Positions 26,261 through 34,784 of a stretch of 64,000 nt of DNA are shown piece by piece; position 1 is the stretch's first letter, and the number at the start of each line of letters is the position of its first letter. The translations under genes were made by a program, and so were the position numbers. The stretch is from Pseudomonas sp. R37(2017) (GTDB lineage: Bacteria > Pseudomonadota > Gammaproteobacteria > Pseudomonadales > Pseudomonadaceae). The notes beneath the pieces were generated by a model. It worked only from the letters and a program-made list of their open reading frames with translations. It ran no database searches and had not been told where the DNA came from. The DNA lies in NCBI RefSeq assembly GCF_002113375.1, contig NZ_NEHO01000010.1, positions 1-64,000 of the forward strand, read 5' to 3'.

Positions 26261-26425
26261 TTACGCAGCCAGAAAGTAAGAAGCCTCCCAGTTGTCAGAC
26301 TGGAAGGCTTCGCGGCGGTAACTGCCTTTGCCCTTGGCCGGGCGTTCCTGGCGGCTGCGGAACAATGGCTGGGCGACGATGGATTTGGCCTTGTTGGGGC
26401 CATGCTTTGATGGTTTTCTGCTCAT
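26261..26425 (-). CDS. arfA: Alternative ribosome-rescue factor ArfA
   Basis: A 54-residue basic protein, MSRKPSKHGPNKAKSIVAQP at the start, then PLFRSR, KGKGSYRR and NWEAS, the conserved ArfA pattern. ArfA recruits RF2 to ribosomes stalled on non-stop messages when trans-translation fails. The start ATG at 26425 follows GCGAGAAATCATC. A strong hairpin covers codons 39-49 (separate entry), as in other proteobacterial arfA genes whose messages are cut or terminated there. Only five residues (YFLAA) follow NWEAS, so the full-length tail is shorter than in E. coli. Confidence 0.88.
   Translation of the reverse strand: MSRKPSKHGPNKAKSIVAQPLFRSRQERPAKGKGSYRREAFQSDNWEASYFLAA
26280..26311 (-). promoter_or_regulatory. 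Hairpin inside arfA (non-stop message element)
   Basis: On the minus strand GAAGCCTTCCAGT, loop CTGACA, ACTGGGAGGCTTC: 13 pairs with one G-U, within codons 39-49, followed by TTACTTTC. In E. coli and relatives the equivalent hairpin is an RNase III site or terminator that makes arfA mRNA lack a stop codon, so that ArfA is made only when tmRNA is missing. Function here is inferred from the family. Confidence 0.8.
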
Positions 26426-26514
26426 GATGATTTCTCGCAGGTGAGTGGATTTTGCGAGGCGCATCATCGGCCGAAGTCGCGGACCTGTCCAGTCCCTGCA
26501 TTGTGTAGGAGATT

Positions 26515-27552
26515 TCACTCCGCCGGCAGTGACAAACGCTGACCTGCCATCAATAGCGTCAACCGGCTCAAGCTCATCCACGGCGAGCCCGCCGCCTGGC
26601 CCTTGATCTGCGCGTCGATGCGTTGCGCTTCCAGCAGCAGTTGCGCCCAGCGTTGTGCCGAGTAGCGTTGCAGGGCTTTGCTCATCAAGGGTTTGCGCTT
26701 GTCCCAGATCGGCGGCTTGGCTTGGCTGAAGGCCTTGTCCAGCGGCATCCCCTGACTGTATTGCAGCGAAATATTGGCCAGCAGGCGCAACTCCCGGGCC
26801 AGGGCCCAGAGAATCACCGGCGGTTCGACGCCTTCGCCGCGCAAGCCTTCGAGCATGCGCAGCGCGTGGGCAGCCTCACCATTGAGCACCGCATCGGTCA
26901 GGCCAAATACGTCGAAGCGCGCACTGTCGGCCACCGCCGCCTGTACGGTTTCGACGGTGATCTGGCCCCCTTCGGCCATCAGTTTGAGCTTTTCGATTTC
27001 CTGGGCGGCAGCCAGCAAATTGCCCTCTACCCGTGCAGCGATCAGTTCAACGGCGTCCTGGCTGGCGGAGAGACCGGCCTGGGACAGGCGCTGGCGGATC
27101 CAACTGGGCAACTGTCCGACATCGACTGGCCAGATCTGCACGAACTGGGTTTGCTGTCCTTCGACCAGCGCCTTGCCCCACTTGGTTTTCTGCGCGCTAC
27201 CATCGAGTTTCGGCAAGCTGATCAGCAGCACGGTATCTTCGGCCGGGCGCGAGCAGTATTCGATCAGCGCGGCGGCACCTTTGTCGCCGGGTTTGCCGGA
27301 CGGCAGGCGCAATTCCAACAGGCGCTTTTCAGCGAACAGCGACATGCTGGCACCGGCTTGCAGCAACGTCCCCCAGTCGAAACTGGCGTCGGCGGCAAAC
27401 ACCTGGCGTTCATCGAATCCCTGCTGACGGGCGGCGGCGCGAACAGCGTCGGCCGCTTCCTGGCACAGCAACGGGTCATCGCCGCTGATGATGTAGATCG
27501 GCGCGAGGGCACCTTGCAGGTGTTTGGCGAGTTGGGCGGGGGCGAGCTTCAT
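26515..27552 (-). CDS. holA: DNA polymerase III subunit delta
   Basis: A 345-residue clamp-loader subunit that opens the beta sliding clamp. The protein begins MKLAPAQLAKHLQGALAPIY, followed by ISGDDPLLCQEAADAVR, the usual delta start, and ends in WMSLSRLTLLMAGQRLSLP. The start is placed at the ATG at 27552; a TTG at 27564 is in frame but has no better ribosome site. The gene is downstream of lptE and leuS on the same strand, the standard leuS-lptE-holA order. Confidence 0.94.
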   Translation of the reverse strand: MKLAPAQLAKHLQGALAPIYIISGDDPLLCQEAADAVRAAARQQGFDERQVFAADASFDWGTLLQAGASMSLFAEKRLLELRLPSGKPGDKGAAALIEYCSRPAEDTVLLISLPKLDGSAQKTKWGKALVEGQQTQFVQIWPVDVGQLPSWIRQRLSQAGLSASQDAVELIAARVEGNLLAAAQEIEKLKLMAEGGQITVETVQAAVADSARFDVFGLTDAVLNGEAAHALRMLEGLRGEGVEPPVILWALARELRLLANISLQYSQGMPLDKAFSQAKPPIWDKRKPLMSKALQRYSAQRWAQLLLEAQRIDAQIKGQAAGSPWMSLSRLTLLMAGQRLSLPAE

Positions 27553-27564
27553 GAGAGAGGGCAA

Positions 27565-27586
27565 ACGGGGCGCCTGGGCGCCCCGT
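27565..27586. other. Strong palindrome between lptE and holA
   Basis: ACGGGGCGCC and GGCGCCCCGT flank two bases, a ten-pair inverted repeat. On the minus strand it is followed by only three T residues (GTTTGCC), so it could reduce transcription into holA or stabilise the lptE message. Confidence 0.5.
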
Positions 27587-27591
27587 AAGTC

Positions 27592-28197
27592 TTACTGCTG
27601 CGGCAGTTCGACAGGCGACTGACGCGGGGTTTCCGCTTCAGCCTTTTGTGCCGCTTCCAGTGCCGCGGCGTCAGCCTTGGCCCTGGCTTCGGCAGTCTGC
27701 TGCAACTGATCCAGTTGGGCCGGGCTCAGTTGTTCCAGGCGCAGCATCATGCGTTGAACCATCTCCCGGCGGCTTTCTTCCCGGGCCGTTGCAGCTTCCT
27801 GATCGGAACCCACCAGGTTGTTGCCGTCGTGCATGTAGATTTTCTGTACTTCAAGCTTGTCGCTCAACAGTGGCAGATCACCGCGACCACGGATGTCGTA
27901 GTTCAGTACGGTGGTGATCTGGTACTCGCCAGCACGACCGGCACCGGCGTAGCTGAGGATACGCTGGCTTTCCTGTTCATTGGTCAGGATCAGCTTGTAA
28001 GGCGCGCCGGTATAGACATTGACGCCGCTGCCTTCCAGTACCTTGCGCAGTTGGGTTACGGTTGGACCGTAGGCGTTACGGGCGCTCAGGTCGAGTTCCT
28101 TGATCGCCAGTTCGTTGGTGCCGGTGCCGCGCAGCTGGAAACCGCAGGCGCTCAGCAGGACCGCGAGGCCCATCACCAGCAGATTGCGTTTGATCAT
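27592..28197 (-). CDS. lptE: LPS-assembly lipoprotein LptE
   Basis: A 201-residue outer-membrane lipoprotein that plugs the LptD barrel and assists lipopolysaccharide insertion. LLVMGLAVLLSACGFQLRG contains the lipobox (LSAC) and the CGFQLRG motif characteristic of LptE. The ATG at 28197 follows GGGAGCAACAAG. The C-terminal 40 residues are a Gln/Ala/Glu-rich tail (QTAEARAKADAAALEAAQKA), longer than in E. coli and probably disordered or coiled. Confidence 0.94.
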   Translation of the reverse strand: MIKRNLLVMGLAVLLSACGFQLRGTGTNELAIKELDLSARNAYGPTVTQLRKVLEGSGVNVYTGAPYKLILTNEQESQRILSYAGAGRAGEYQITTVLNYDIRGRGDLPLLSDKLEVQKIYMHDGNNLVGSDQEAATAREESRREMVQRMMLRLEQLSPAQLDQLQQTAEARAKADAAALEAAQKAEAETPRQSPVELPQQ

Positions 28198-28254
28198 CTT
28201 GTTGCTCCCATTGAAACCATGTGGGCCGATCAAGCGGCCCGAAAGGTTTTATTC

Positions 28255-28276
28255 GGCGCCAGGCTCACCTGGCGCC
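28255..28276. other. Perfect hairpin between leuS and lptE
   Basis: GGCGCCAGG, tetraloop CTCA, CCTGGCGCC: nine perfect pairs in the 87-base gap. No T-run on either side, so a processing or stability element is more likely than a terminator. Confidence 0.5.
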
Positions 28277-28284
28277 TTATCCAA

Positions 28285-30891
28285 TCAGCTGGCGACGATA
28301 TTGACCAGTTTCCCGGGCACTACGATCACTTTACGAATGGTCAGGCCGTCGACGAAACGCAGTACGTTTTCGTTGGCGCGGGCGGCAGCCTCGACCTCTT
28401 CGCGGCTGGCGCTGGCCGGCATTTCGATCTGGCCACGCAGCTTGCCGTTGACCTGGATGACGAGCGTCAGGCTGTCCTGCACCAGCGCGCTGTCGTCCTG
28501 CACCGGCCAACCGGCGTCGATCACAGGATCGGCGTGACCCAGTTGATTCCACAGCTCATGGCTGATGTGCGGCGTGATCGGCGCCAGCAGCAGGGTCACG
28601 GTTTCCAGACCTTCGTGAACCAGTGCGCGATCCTGTTCGGTACCTTGCGCGGCTTTTTCCAGCACGTTCATCAGCGTCATCACCTGGGCGATGGCGGTGT
28701 TGAATTTGTGGTTCTGGCCGACGTCCTGGCTGGCCTGCTTGATGGCCAGGTGGATTGAGCGGCGAACGGCTTTCTGTTCGTCGTTCAGGCTGGCTACGTC
28801 CAGTTTGCCCGGCAGGCCCTGAGTGACGTGCGCTTGCGCCAGGCGCCAGACGCGCTTGAGGAAACGGTGCGAACCTTCGACGCCGGAGTCGGACCATTCC
28901 GCGCTCATGTCGGGTGGCGAGGCGAACATCATGAACAGGCGGCAGGTGTCTGCGCCGAACTGGTCAATCATCGACTGTGGGTCGACGCCATTGTTCTTCG
29001 ACTTGGCCATCTTCTCTGTGCCGCCGATTTCCACCGGCAAGCCGTCGGATTTCAATTTGGCGCTGATCACCTTGGCCTTGCCGTCGCGCTCAAGCTCGAC
29101 GTCCGCCGGGTTGAACCAGGTGTAGGCGCCATTGGCTTCCCGACGGTAGTAAGTCTCGGCGATCACCATGCCCTGGGTCAGCAGGTTCTTGAACGGCTCG
29201 TTGGAGCTCACCAGGCCTTCGTCGCGCATCAGCTTGTGGAAGAAGCGCGCGTAGAGCAGGTGCAGGATCGCGTGCTCGATACCGCCGATGTACTGATCCA
29301 CCGGCAGCCAGTGGTCGGCCGCCGATTTTTCCACCAGACCGCCTTCAAAGTGCGGGGAGGCGTAACGGGCGTAGTACCACGAGGACTCGACGAAGGTGTC
29401 CATGGTGTCGGTTTCACGCTTGGCAGGCGCGCCGCATTTCGGGCAACTGCATTCGTAGAACTCGGGCATGCGCGCCAGCGGGGAACCGGCGCCGTCGGGT
29501 ACGACGTCTTCCGGCAGCACGACAGGCAGTTGATCTTCCGGCACCGGCACGTCACCGCAAGTGCCGCAGTGGATGATCGGGATCGGGCAGCCCCAGTAGC
29601 GTTGACGGCTGATGCCCCAGTCGCGCAGGCGGAACTGGGTGCGCGAGGCGCCCAGTTCTTTCTTGATCAGCGCAACTTCGATGGCGTCGAAGGCGCCCGC
29701 GAAGTCGAGACCATCGAACTCGCCGGAATTGATCAGCGTGCCGTGCTCGCCGTAGGCGTCTTGCCATGGCGCCGGATTGCTGTCACCGGAGCTGGTGCGC
29801 ACCACTGATTTGACCGGCAGGTTGTACTTGTGGGCGAATTCGAAATCACGCTCGTCGTGGGCCGGAACCGCCATCACCGCGCCATCGCCGTAGTGCATCA
29901 GCACATAGTTGGCGACCCATACCGGCAGTTTTTCGCCGGTCAGCGGGTGCTCGACGAACAGACCGGTCGGCAGGCCTTTTTTCTCCTGGGTGGCAACATC
30001 GGCTTCGGCCACGCTGCCGCCCTTGCATTCAGCGATGAACGCTTGCAGCTCAGGGTTGTTCTGCGCCGCCAGGGTAGCCAGGTGGTGCTCGGCAGCGACT
30101 GCGACGTAGGTCGCGCCCATCAGGGTGTCCGGACGGGTGGTGAAGACTTTCAGCGTGCCCGCTTCGCCGATGGAATCGACGTTGTACGGGAACTGTACTT
30201 CCATGCCGCGGGATTTGCCGATCCAGTTGCGCTGCATGGTCTTGACCTGTTCAGGCCAGCCAGTCAGTTCGTCGAGGCTCTCCAGCAGCTCATCCGCGTA
30301 GGCGGTGATCTTGAAGTAGTACATCGGGATTTCGCGCTTTTCGATCAGCGCGCCGGAACGCCAGCCACGGCCGTCGATCACTTGCTCGTTGGCCAGAACG
30401 GTCTGGTCGACCGGGTCCCAGTTCACGGTGCCGCTTTTTTTGTAGATCACACCTTTTTCGAACAGGCGGGTGAACAGCCATTGTTCCCAGCGGTAGTAAT
30501 CGGGCTTGCAGGTGGTCACTTCACGCGACCAGTCCACCGCCAGGCCCAGGCTGCGCAGCTGGGATTTCATGTAGGCGATGTTTTCGTAGGTCCACTTGGC
30601 GGGCGCTACGTTGTTCTTCATCGCGGCGTTTTCCGCCGGCATGCCGAAGGCGTCCCAACCCATTGGTTGCAGAACGTTCTTGCCTTGCATACGCTGGTAG
30701 CGGGAGATCACGTCGCCGATGGTGTAGTTGCGCACGTGCCCCATGTGTAGCTTGCCGCTGGGGTAAGGGAACATCGACAGGCAGTAGTAAGTCTCCTTGC
30801 CTGGCTGTTCACTGACTTCAAAGGACTTTTGCTCGTCCCAGAACGACTGGGCGGCGGCTTCGATTTCACGGGGCTGATATTGTTCGTGCAT
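28285..30891 (-). CDS. leuS: Leucine--tRNA ligase
   Basis: An 868-residue class I aminoacyl-tRNA synthetase. The start at 30891 gives MHEQYQPREIEAAAQSFWDE, the normal N-terminus. The HIGH motif appears as FPYPSGKLHMGHVRNY, the KMSKS motif as EKMAKSKNNGVDP, and the CP1 editing domain contains TRPDTLMGATYVAVAAEH. A zinc-type Cys pattern (CSCPKCGAP) is present. Length matches the family. It heads the leuS-lptE-holA transcript. Confidence 0.98.
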   Translation of the reverse strand: MHEQYQPREIEAAAQSFWDEQKSFEVSEQPGKETYYCLSMFPYPSGKLHMGHVRNYTIGDVISRYQRMQGKNVLQPMGWDAFGMPAENAAMKNNVAPAKWTYENIAYMKSQLRSLGLAVDWSREVTTCKPDYYRWEQWLFTRLFEKGVIYKKSGTVNWDPVDQTVLANEQVIDGRGWRSGALIEKREIPMYYFKITAYADELLESLDELTGWPEQVKTMQRNWIGKSRGMEVQFPYNVDSIGEAGTLKVFTTRPDTLMGATYVAVAAEHHLATLAAQNNPELQAFIAECKGGSVAEADVATQEKKGLPTGLFVEHPLTGEKLPVWVANYVLMHYGDGAVMAVPAHDERDFEFAHKYNLPVKSVVRTSSGDSNPAPWQDAYGEHGTLINSGEFDGLDFAGAFDAIEVALIKKELGASRTQFRLRDWGISRQRYWGCPIPIIHCGTCGDVPVPEDQLPVVLPEDVVPDGAGSPLARMPEFYECSCPKCGAPAKRETDTMDTFVESSWYYARYASPHFEGGLVEKSAADHWLPVDQYIGGIEHAILHLLYARFFHKLMRDEGLVSSNEPFKNLLTQGMVIAETYYRREANGAYTWFNPADVELERDGKAKVISAKLKSDGLPVEIGGTEKMAKSKNNGVDPQSMIDQFGADTCRLFMMFASPPDMSAEWSDSGVEGSHRFLKRVWRLAQAHVTQGLPGKLDVASLNDEQKAVRRSIHLAIKQASQDVGQNHKFNTAIAQVMTLMNVLEKAAQGTEQDRALVHEGLETVTLLLAPITPHISHELWNQLGHADPVIDAGWPVQDDSALVQDSLTLVIQVNGKLRGQIEMPASASREEVEAAARANENVLRFVDGLTIRKVIVVPGKLVNIVAS

Positions 30892-31172
30892 GGCTACTTT
30901 TGAACTGAATAGGGGTGGCCCAATCCTCTTCAATGCAACGCTGGACGCGGATCACGCCACCTTGGCGTTTTCGATGCCCAGCCGAGCTGGAAGTGGAGTT
31001 ACAGGAAGCGCCGTAGCATACATGACCGCGCTCTACCGAGGGAAACCCTGATTACTGCCGCACGTCCTGCAAACATCGCTGCGAGGGCCGTTGGTCGCGG
31101 CGTTCAGCCGGTTTGTTCATGGAAGCTAAGCTCTAAATGGGGAGTAGGTCTTATCTTCCAATGAGGTGAGGG

Positions 31173-31493
31173 ATGGTTGAGTCACAGCAAAAAGCTACAA
31201 AACCGGAGCTGTACGAAAGGCTGATCGATCGTTTGGCCTTGGCCCTGGAAGCGGCAAGAACCGCTAGCCGGTTGCGCGACGAACGCCCTCTGGAGCTGGA
31301 ACTGCGCGGCCTGAGCCCTGCAGAGTTTGCACTGGTCAAGGCGTATCTGGATCGCAGTGAGCGTGAGACACACGGATGCTTGTCAGAGGCGGTGAAGCAA
31401 CTCGACGCACCACGTTCGGCCAAGATCATCTGGCTCAAGGACAAGGTTCCCGGCAGAGAAGCGGTAAAGGTCCGGTCTTTGCATTTCAAATAG
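31173..31493 (+). CDS. Conserved hypothetical protein, helical, 106 residues
   Basis: I do not recognise a named domain. The protein is charged and helical: LYERLIDRLALALEAARTAS and LRDERPLELELRGLSPAEF, then LVKAYLDRSERETHGCLSEA, ending AKIIWLKDKVPGREAVKVRS. There is no signal peptide or membrane segment, so it should be cytoplasmic. Coding is supported by GC-rich third positions and a GAGGTGAGGG ribosome site close to the ATG. It is divergent from leuS across 281 bases and precedes the YdcF gene by 104 bases. Confidence 0.7.
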   Translation: MVESQQKATKPELYERLIDRLALALEAARTASRLRDERPLELELRGLSPAEFALVKAYLDRSERETHGCLSEAVKQLDAPRSAKIIWLKDKVPGREAVKVRSLHFK

Positions 31494-31577
31494 GGCACAG
31501 AGCTATGCTCCAGGCATTTTTGAAGCATAGTCCTTCCGTATTGATTGTCGCGTTACCTCAATCCACTTAGGCTTCGG

Positions 31578-31594
31578 GCATCTCCGGGAGATGC
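31578..31594 (+). promoter_or_regulatory. Perfect hairpin covering the ribosome site of the YdcF gene
   Basis: GCATCTCC-G-GGAGATGC is an eight-pair palindrome that contains the Shine-Dalgarno-like GGGAG and ends three bases before the ATG at 31598. Pairing would hide the ribosome site. Regulation is inferred. Confidence 0.45.
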
Positions 31595-31597
31595 TCG

Positions 31598-32359
31598 ATG
31601 CCATTTCGTTACTTCGTAAAACAACTTCTTTTGCCACCCGGCATTCTATTGCTGCTGCTTGTGCTTGCCTGGTGGTTGCGCCGTTCAAGGCCGAGGCTTG
31701 CCGGAGCGTGCTTTGCGCTGGGCCTGGGTGGCCTCTGGTTGATGAGCTTGCCTGTGGTGGTGCAGTGGAGTGCCGGTCTGCTTGAGCGGGAACCACCGTT
31801 GGCACGCGATGAATGGGCAGTCCTGGGGCAGCGCGCAGATGCCATTGTCGTCCTTGGTTCGGGGCGCGAGCGCGGTGACCTGGCCTGGGGGGCCGACCAG
31901 CCCACGGGCGTCGGTCTGGAACGCCAGCGCTATGCCGCGCGGCTGGCCAAGGCTTCCGGGCTGCCGGTACTGACCAGCGGCGGCTTGCATTACGGTACGC
32001 CGCCCAGCGAGGCGCAGATGATGGCGGACTCCTTGCGTGACGATTTTGGCGTGACTGTACGCTGGCAAGAGGGACGTAGCCGCACGACCTGGGAAAATGC
32101 GCAGTTCAGCGCCGAGGTGTTGCTGCCTCAGGGTATCAAGCGTGTGGTGCTCGTGACTCATGCCTGGCATATGCCGCGAGCGGTCTGGAGTTTCCGCAAG
32201 GCCGGCTTTGAGGTGGTGCCGGCGCCGGTCGGGTTTCTGGGTGGTGACAACGCGCGGCCGCTGGGTGGCTGGATGCCGGAGTTCAAGTCGATCTGGCAGA
32301 GCGGGCAATTGATGAACGAGGCGGTGGGGCAGATCGGTTATTCGTTGTTCTATCGCTGA
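31598..32359 (+). CDS. YdcF/ElyC-family membrane protein (DUF218)
   Basis: A 253-residue protein with two N-terminal membrane helices (about 10-27 and 33-55) and a DUF218 domain: ADAIVVLGSGRERGDLAW, ERQRYAARLAKASGLPVLTS, GGLHYGTPPSEAQMMADSL, TWENAQFSAEVL and VLVTHAWHMPRAVWSF. E. coli ElyC of this family affects the undecaprenyl-phosphate lipid carrier and envelope integrity. Its position near leuS and lnt matches other pseudomonads. The precise reaction is unknown. Confidence 0.88.
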   Translation: MPFRYFVKQLLLPPGILLLLLVLAWWLRRSRPRLAGACFALGLGGLWLMSLPVVVQWSAGLLEREPPLARDEWAVLGQRADAIVVLGSGRERGDLAWGADQPTGVGLERQRYAARLAKASGLPVLTSGGLHYGTPPSEAQMMADSLRDDFGVTVRWQEGRSRTTWENAQFSAEVLLPQGIKRVVLVTHAWHMPRAVWSFRKAGFEVVPAPVGFLGGDNARPLGGWMPEFKSIWQSGQLMNEAVGQIGYSLFYR

Positions 32360-32370
32360 GTGTCAAACCC

Positions 32371-32400
32371 TGTGGCGAGGGAGCAAGATCCCTCGCCACA
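32371..32400. terminator. Bidirectional terminator-like palindrome
   Basis: TGTGGCGAGGGA (32371-32382) and TCCCTCGCCACA (32389-32400) form a 12-pair perfect stem between the convergent YdcF gene and lnt. The flanking T-runs are weak. It also belongs to the family of GTGGCGAGGG repeats in this genome. Confidence 0.6.
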
Positions 32401-32407
32401 AATGATT

Positions 32408-33931
32408 TCAGACGGTCTTGGCCATCCGGCTCGCTATCAGTGCCCAGCCGAACAACAGCACGCACACAATGATCAGCGGCCACGAGCGCCATTGCAGGTA
32501 CGGCGTCAGGTTGTGCATTGGTACCACTTCGCCATACAGGGTGCCGCGTTCGAACTGCGGGATCTGATCGGTAATCTGACCAAACGGGTTGATCAGGCCG
32601 GACACGCCGTTGTTGGTGGCACGGATCATCCAGCGGCCGGCTTCCAGCGCGCGCATCTGCGCCATCTGCAGGTGTTGCAGCGGCCCGATGGAGGTGCCGA
32701 ACCAGGTGTCGTTGCTGATGGTCAGCAGCAGGTCGCTGCGGGCGGCAAGGCTGGCGGCGAACTCCGGATAGACCACTTCATAGCAGATGAACGGCGCGAT
32801 CTGATAACCCTTGGCTTGCAGCAGCGGCTGGTCGGCCGGGCCGCGAGCGAAGTCCGACATGGGCAGGTCGAAGAAGGCGATCAATCCGCGCAACATGTCC
32901 TGCAAGGGGACATATTCGCCAAATGGCACCAGTTTTTGCTTCAGGTAAGTGCCGTCGCCTTCACCGGTAACGGTGATGCCATTGAAGAAACGCTTCTCAT
33001 GGCGTACCTCCATGCGGACCGGGACACCGGTAATCAACGCCGATTTACGTTCGGCCGCGAAGTTGCCCATCATGGTCAGGTAGCCCTCGGCGGACTCCTT
33101 GAGCACCGGGACCGCCGTTTCCGGCCAGATGAGCAGGTCGGCACGCTTGGAACTGAAACTCATGTCACGGTACAGCGCCAGCTGCGAATTGAGCTGCGCC
33201 GGGTCCCATTTCATGCTTTGTTCGATGTTGCCCTGAATGGCGGCAACGCTCAGTGGTGGGCCCGACGGGCTGGTCCAGGCGTGGTGCTTGAGCGCCATGC
33301 CGACCAGCCATGGGCCGACCAGCAGCAATACGCCGGCAGCGATAAAGCCTTTGCGCCCCGTGCGAACCAGGCGCACGCCGTTGTAGATCAACGCAGCCGT
33401 CAGGGCCAGGGTGAAGGAAATCAGCCACATTCCGCCGAGGGGGGCGAGCCCGGCCAGCGGGCCATCGAGCTGGCTGTAACCGGAGTACAGCCACGGGAAA
33501 CCCGTCAGGAACCAGCCACGGAATGCTTCCTGGCCGACCCATAGCGCCGCGAAGGCGAGGGCATCGGCCAGCGGCGCCTCATTGCGGCGCAGCCAGCGCG
33601 CCCATATCCAGGCAGGCAGGGCAAAGAACCAGGCAATCGCTGCCGTGAACAGCAGCATCAGGAAGCCGGCCAGCAGCACCGATGCGCCGCCGAAGTGGTG
33701 AATGCTGTAGTAGATCCAACTGGTGCCGGCGCCGAACAGGCCGAACCCGAAACACCAGCCGCGACCCAGCGCCTGGCGTGGGCTCAGTTCACGCAAGCCG
33801 GCATAGAACAGGCCGACGGCGAGCAGTGCCAATGGCCAGATATCGAACGGCGCCAGGGCCAGGGTGGTGATTGCACCGGCCGCCACGGCCAGCAGGTTAC
33901 CGGGCCAGCCGGGGCGGGTTGTCCAGCGCAT
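32408..33931 (-). CDS. lnt: Apolipoprotein N-acyltransferase
   Basis: A 507-residue inner-membrane enzyme that adds the third acyl chain to lipoproteins. The N-terminal half has about six membrane segments; the nitrilase-like periplasmic domain carries the catalytic triad in LIWPETAVP (Glu271), KQKLVPFGEYVP (Lys) and FICYEVVYPE (Cys383). A last membrane helix (WPLIIVCVLLFGWALIA) ends the protein. The start is eight bases after the corC stop, so it is in the ybeZ-ybeY-corC-lnt transcript. Confidence 0.96.
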   Translation of the reverse strand: MRWTTRPGWPGNLLAVAAGAITTLALAPFDIWPLALLAVGLFYAGLRELSPRQALGRGWCFGFGLFGAGTSWIYYSIHHFGGASVLLAGFLMLLFTAAIAWFFALPAWIWARWLRRNEAPLADALAFAALWVGQEAFRGWFLTGFPWLYSGYSQLDGPLAGLAPLGGMWLISFTLALTAALIYNGVRLVRTGRKGFIAAGVLLLVGPWLVGMALKHHAWTSPSGPPLSVAAIQGNIEQSMKWDPAQLNSQLALYRDMSFSSKRADLLIWPETAVPVLKESAEGYLTMMGNFAAERKSALITGVPVRMEVRHEKRFFNGITVTGEGDGTYLKQKLVPFGEYVPLQDMLRGLIAFFDLPMSDFARGPADQPLLQAKGYQIAPFICYEVVYPEFAASLAARSDLLLTISNDTWFGTSIGPLQHLQMAQMRALEAGRWMIRATNNGVSGLINPFGQITDQIPQFERGTLYGEVVPMHNLTPYLQWRSWPLIIVCVLLFGWALIASRMAKTV

Positions 33932-33939
33932 TTCAATCC

Positions 33940-34779
33940 TTAGCGAGCAATGGGCGTCAGGCGAAGCAAGTGAATCCGACGGCTGTCGGCGTTGAGGATG
34001 CGGAAACGGTATGGGCCGATTTCAGTGATTTCATTGCGTTTTGGCAAATGCCCGAACGCGCTCATCACCAGGCCGCCAACGGTGTCGAACTCGTCGTCAG
34101 AGAATTCGCTGTCGAAGAACTCGTTGAAGTTCTCGATCGGCGTCAGCGCCTTGACCAGGAAATCACCGCTTGGCAGCGGCTTGATGTAGCTGTCTTCTTC
34201 GACGTCGTGTTCGTCTTCGATGTCGCCGACGATCTGTTCCAGCACGTCTTCGATAGTCACCAGGCCGGCCACGCCGCCGTACTCGTCGATGACGATGGCC
34301 ATGTGGTTGTGGTTGGCGCGGAATTCACGCAGCAGCACGTTAAGGCGCTTGGATTCCGGCACGAAGGTGGCCGGGCGCAGCAGGTCCTTGATATTGAAAC
34401 TGTCGCCGTTCTCCTTGAGGATCAACGGCAGCAAGTCCTTGGCCAGCAGCACGCCCATCACGTCATCGTGGCTTTCGCCGATCACCGGATAGCGGGAGTG
34501 GGCCGACTCGACCACGGCAGGCAGGAACTCGCGAGGTGTCTGGTGCGCCTTGATGCTGACCATTTGCGAGCGCGGGACCATGATGTCCCGGACCTGCAAG
34601 TCAGCGACCTGGATGGCGCCTTCGACGATGGCCAGCGCTTCGCTGTCCAACAGTTTGTTCTGGTGTGCATCGCGCAGCAGCTCCAGCAGCTCCTGGCGGT
34701 TTTTCGGCTCGTGGGCAAAAGCCTGGGTGAGCTTACCCAGCCATGACTTCTGCCCGTTGCTCGATCGATCTTCGCTCAT
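33940..34779 (-). CDS. corC: CBS-domain protein CorC/YbeX
   Basis: A 279-residue cytoplasmic HlyC/CorC-family protein: tandem CBS domains (about 65-190; VRDIMVPRSQMVSIKAHQTP, VIDEYGGVAGLVTIEDVLEQ) and a C-terminal CorC_HlyC domain (DTVGGLVMSAFGHLPKRNE). It lacks the membrane domain of larger relatives. E. coli CorC is linked to magnesium/cobalt efflux and YbeX to ribosome integrity. It lies between ybeY and lnt, as in most gammaproteobacteria. Confidence 0.94.
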   Translation of the reverse strand: MSEDRSSNGQKSWLGKLTQAFAHEPKNRQELLELLRDAHQNKLLDSEALAIVEGAIQVADLQVRDIMVPRSQMVSIKAHQTPREFLPAVVESAHSRYPVIGESHDDVMGVLLAKDLLPLILKENGDSFNIKDLLRPATFVPESKRLNVLLREFRANHNHMAIVIDEYGGVAGLVTIEDVLEQIVGDIEDEHDVEEDSYIKPLPSGDFLVKALTPIENFNEFFDSEFSDDEFDTVGGLVMSAFGHLPKRNEITEIGPYRFRILNADSRRIHLLRLTPIAR

Positions 34780-34784
34780 AGCGA

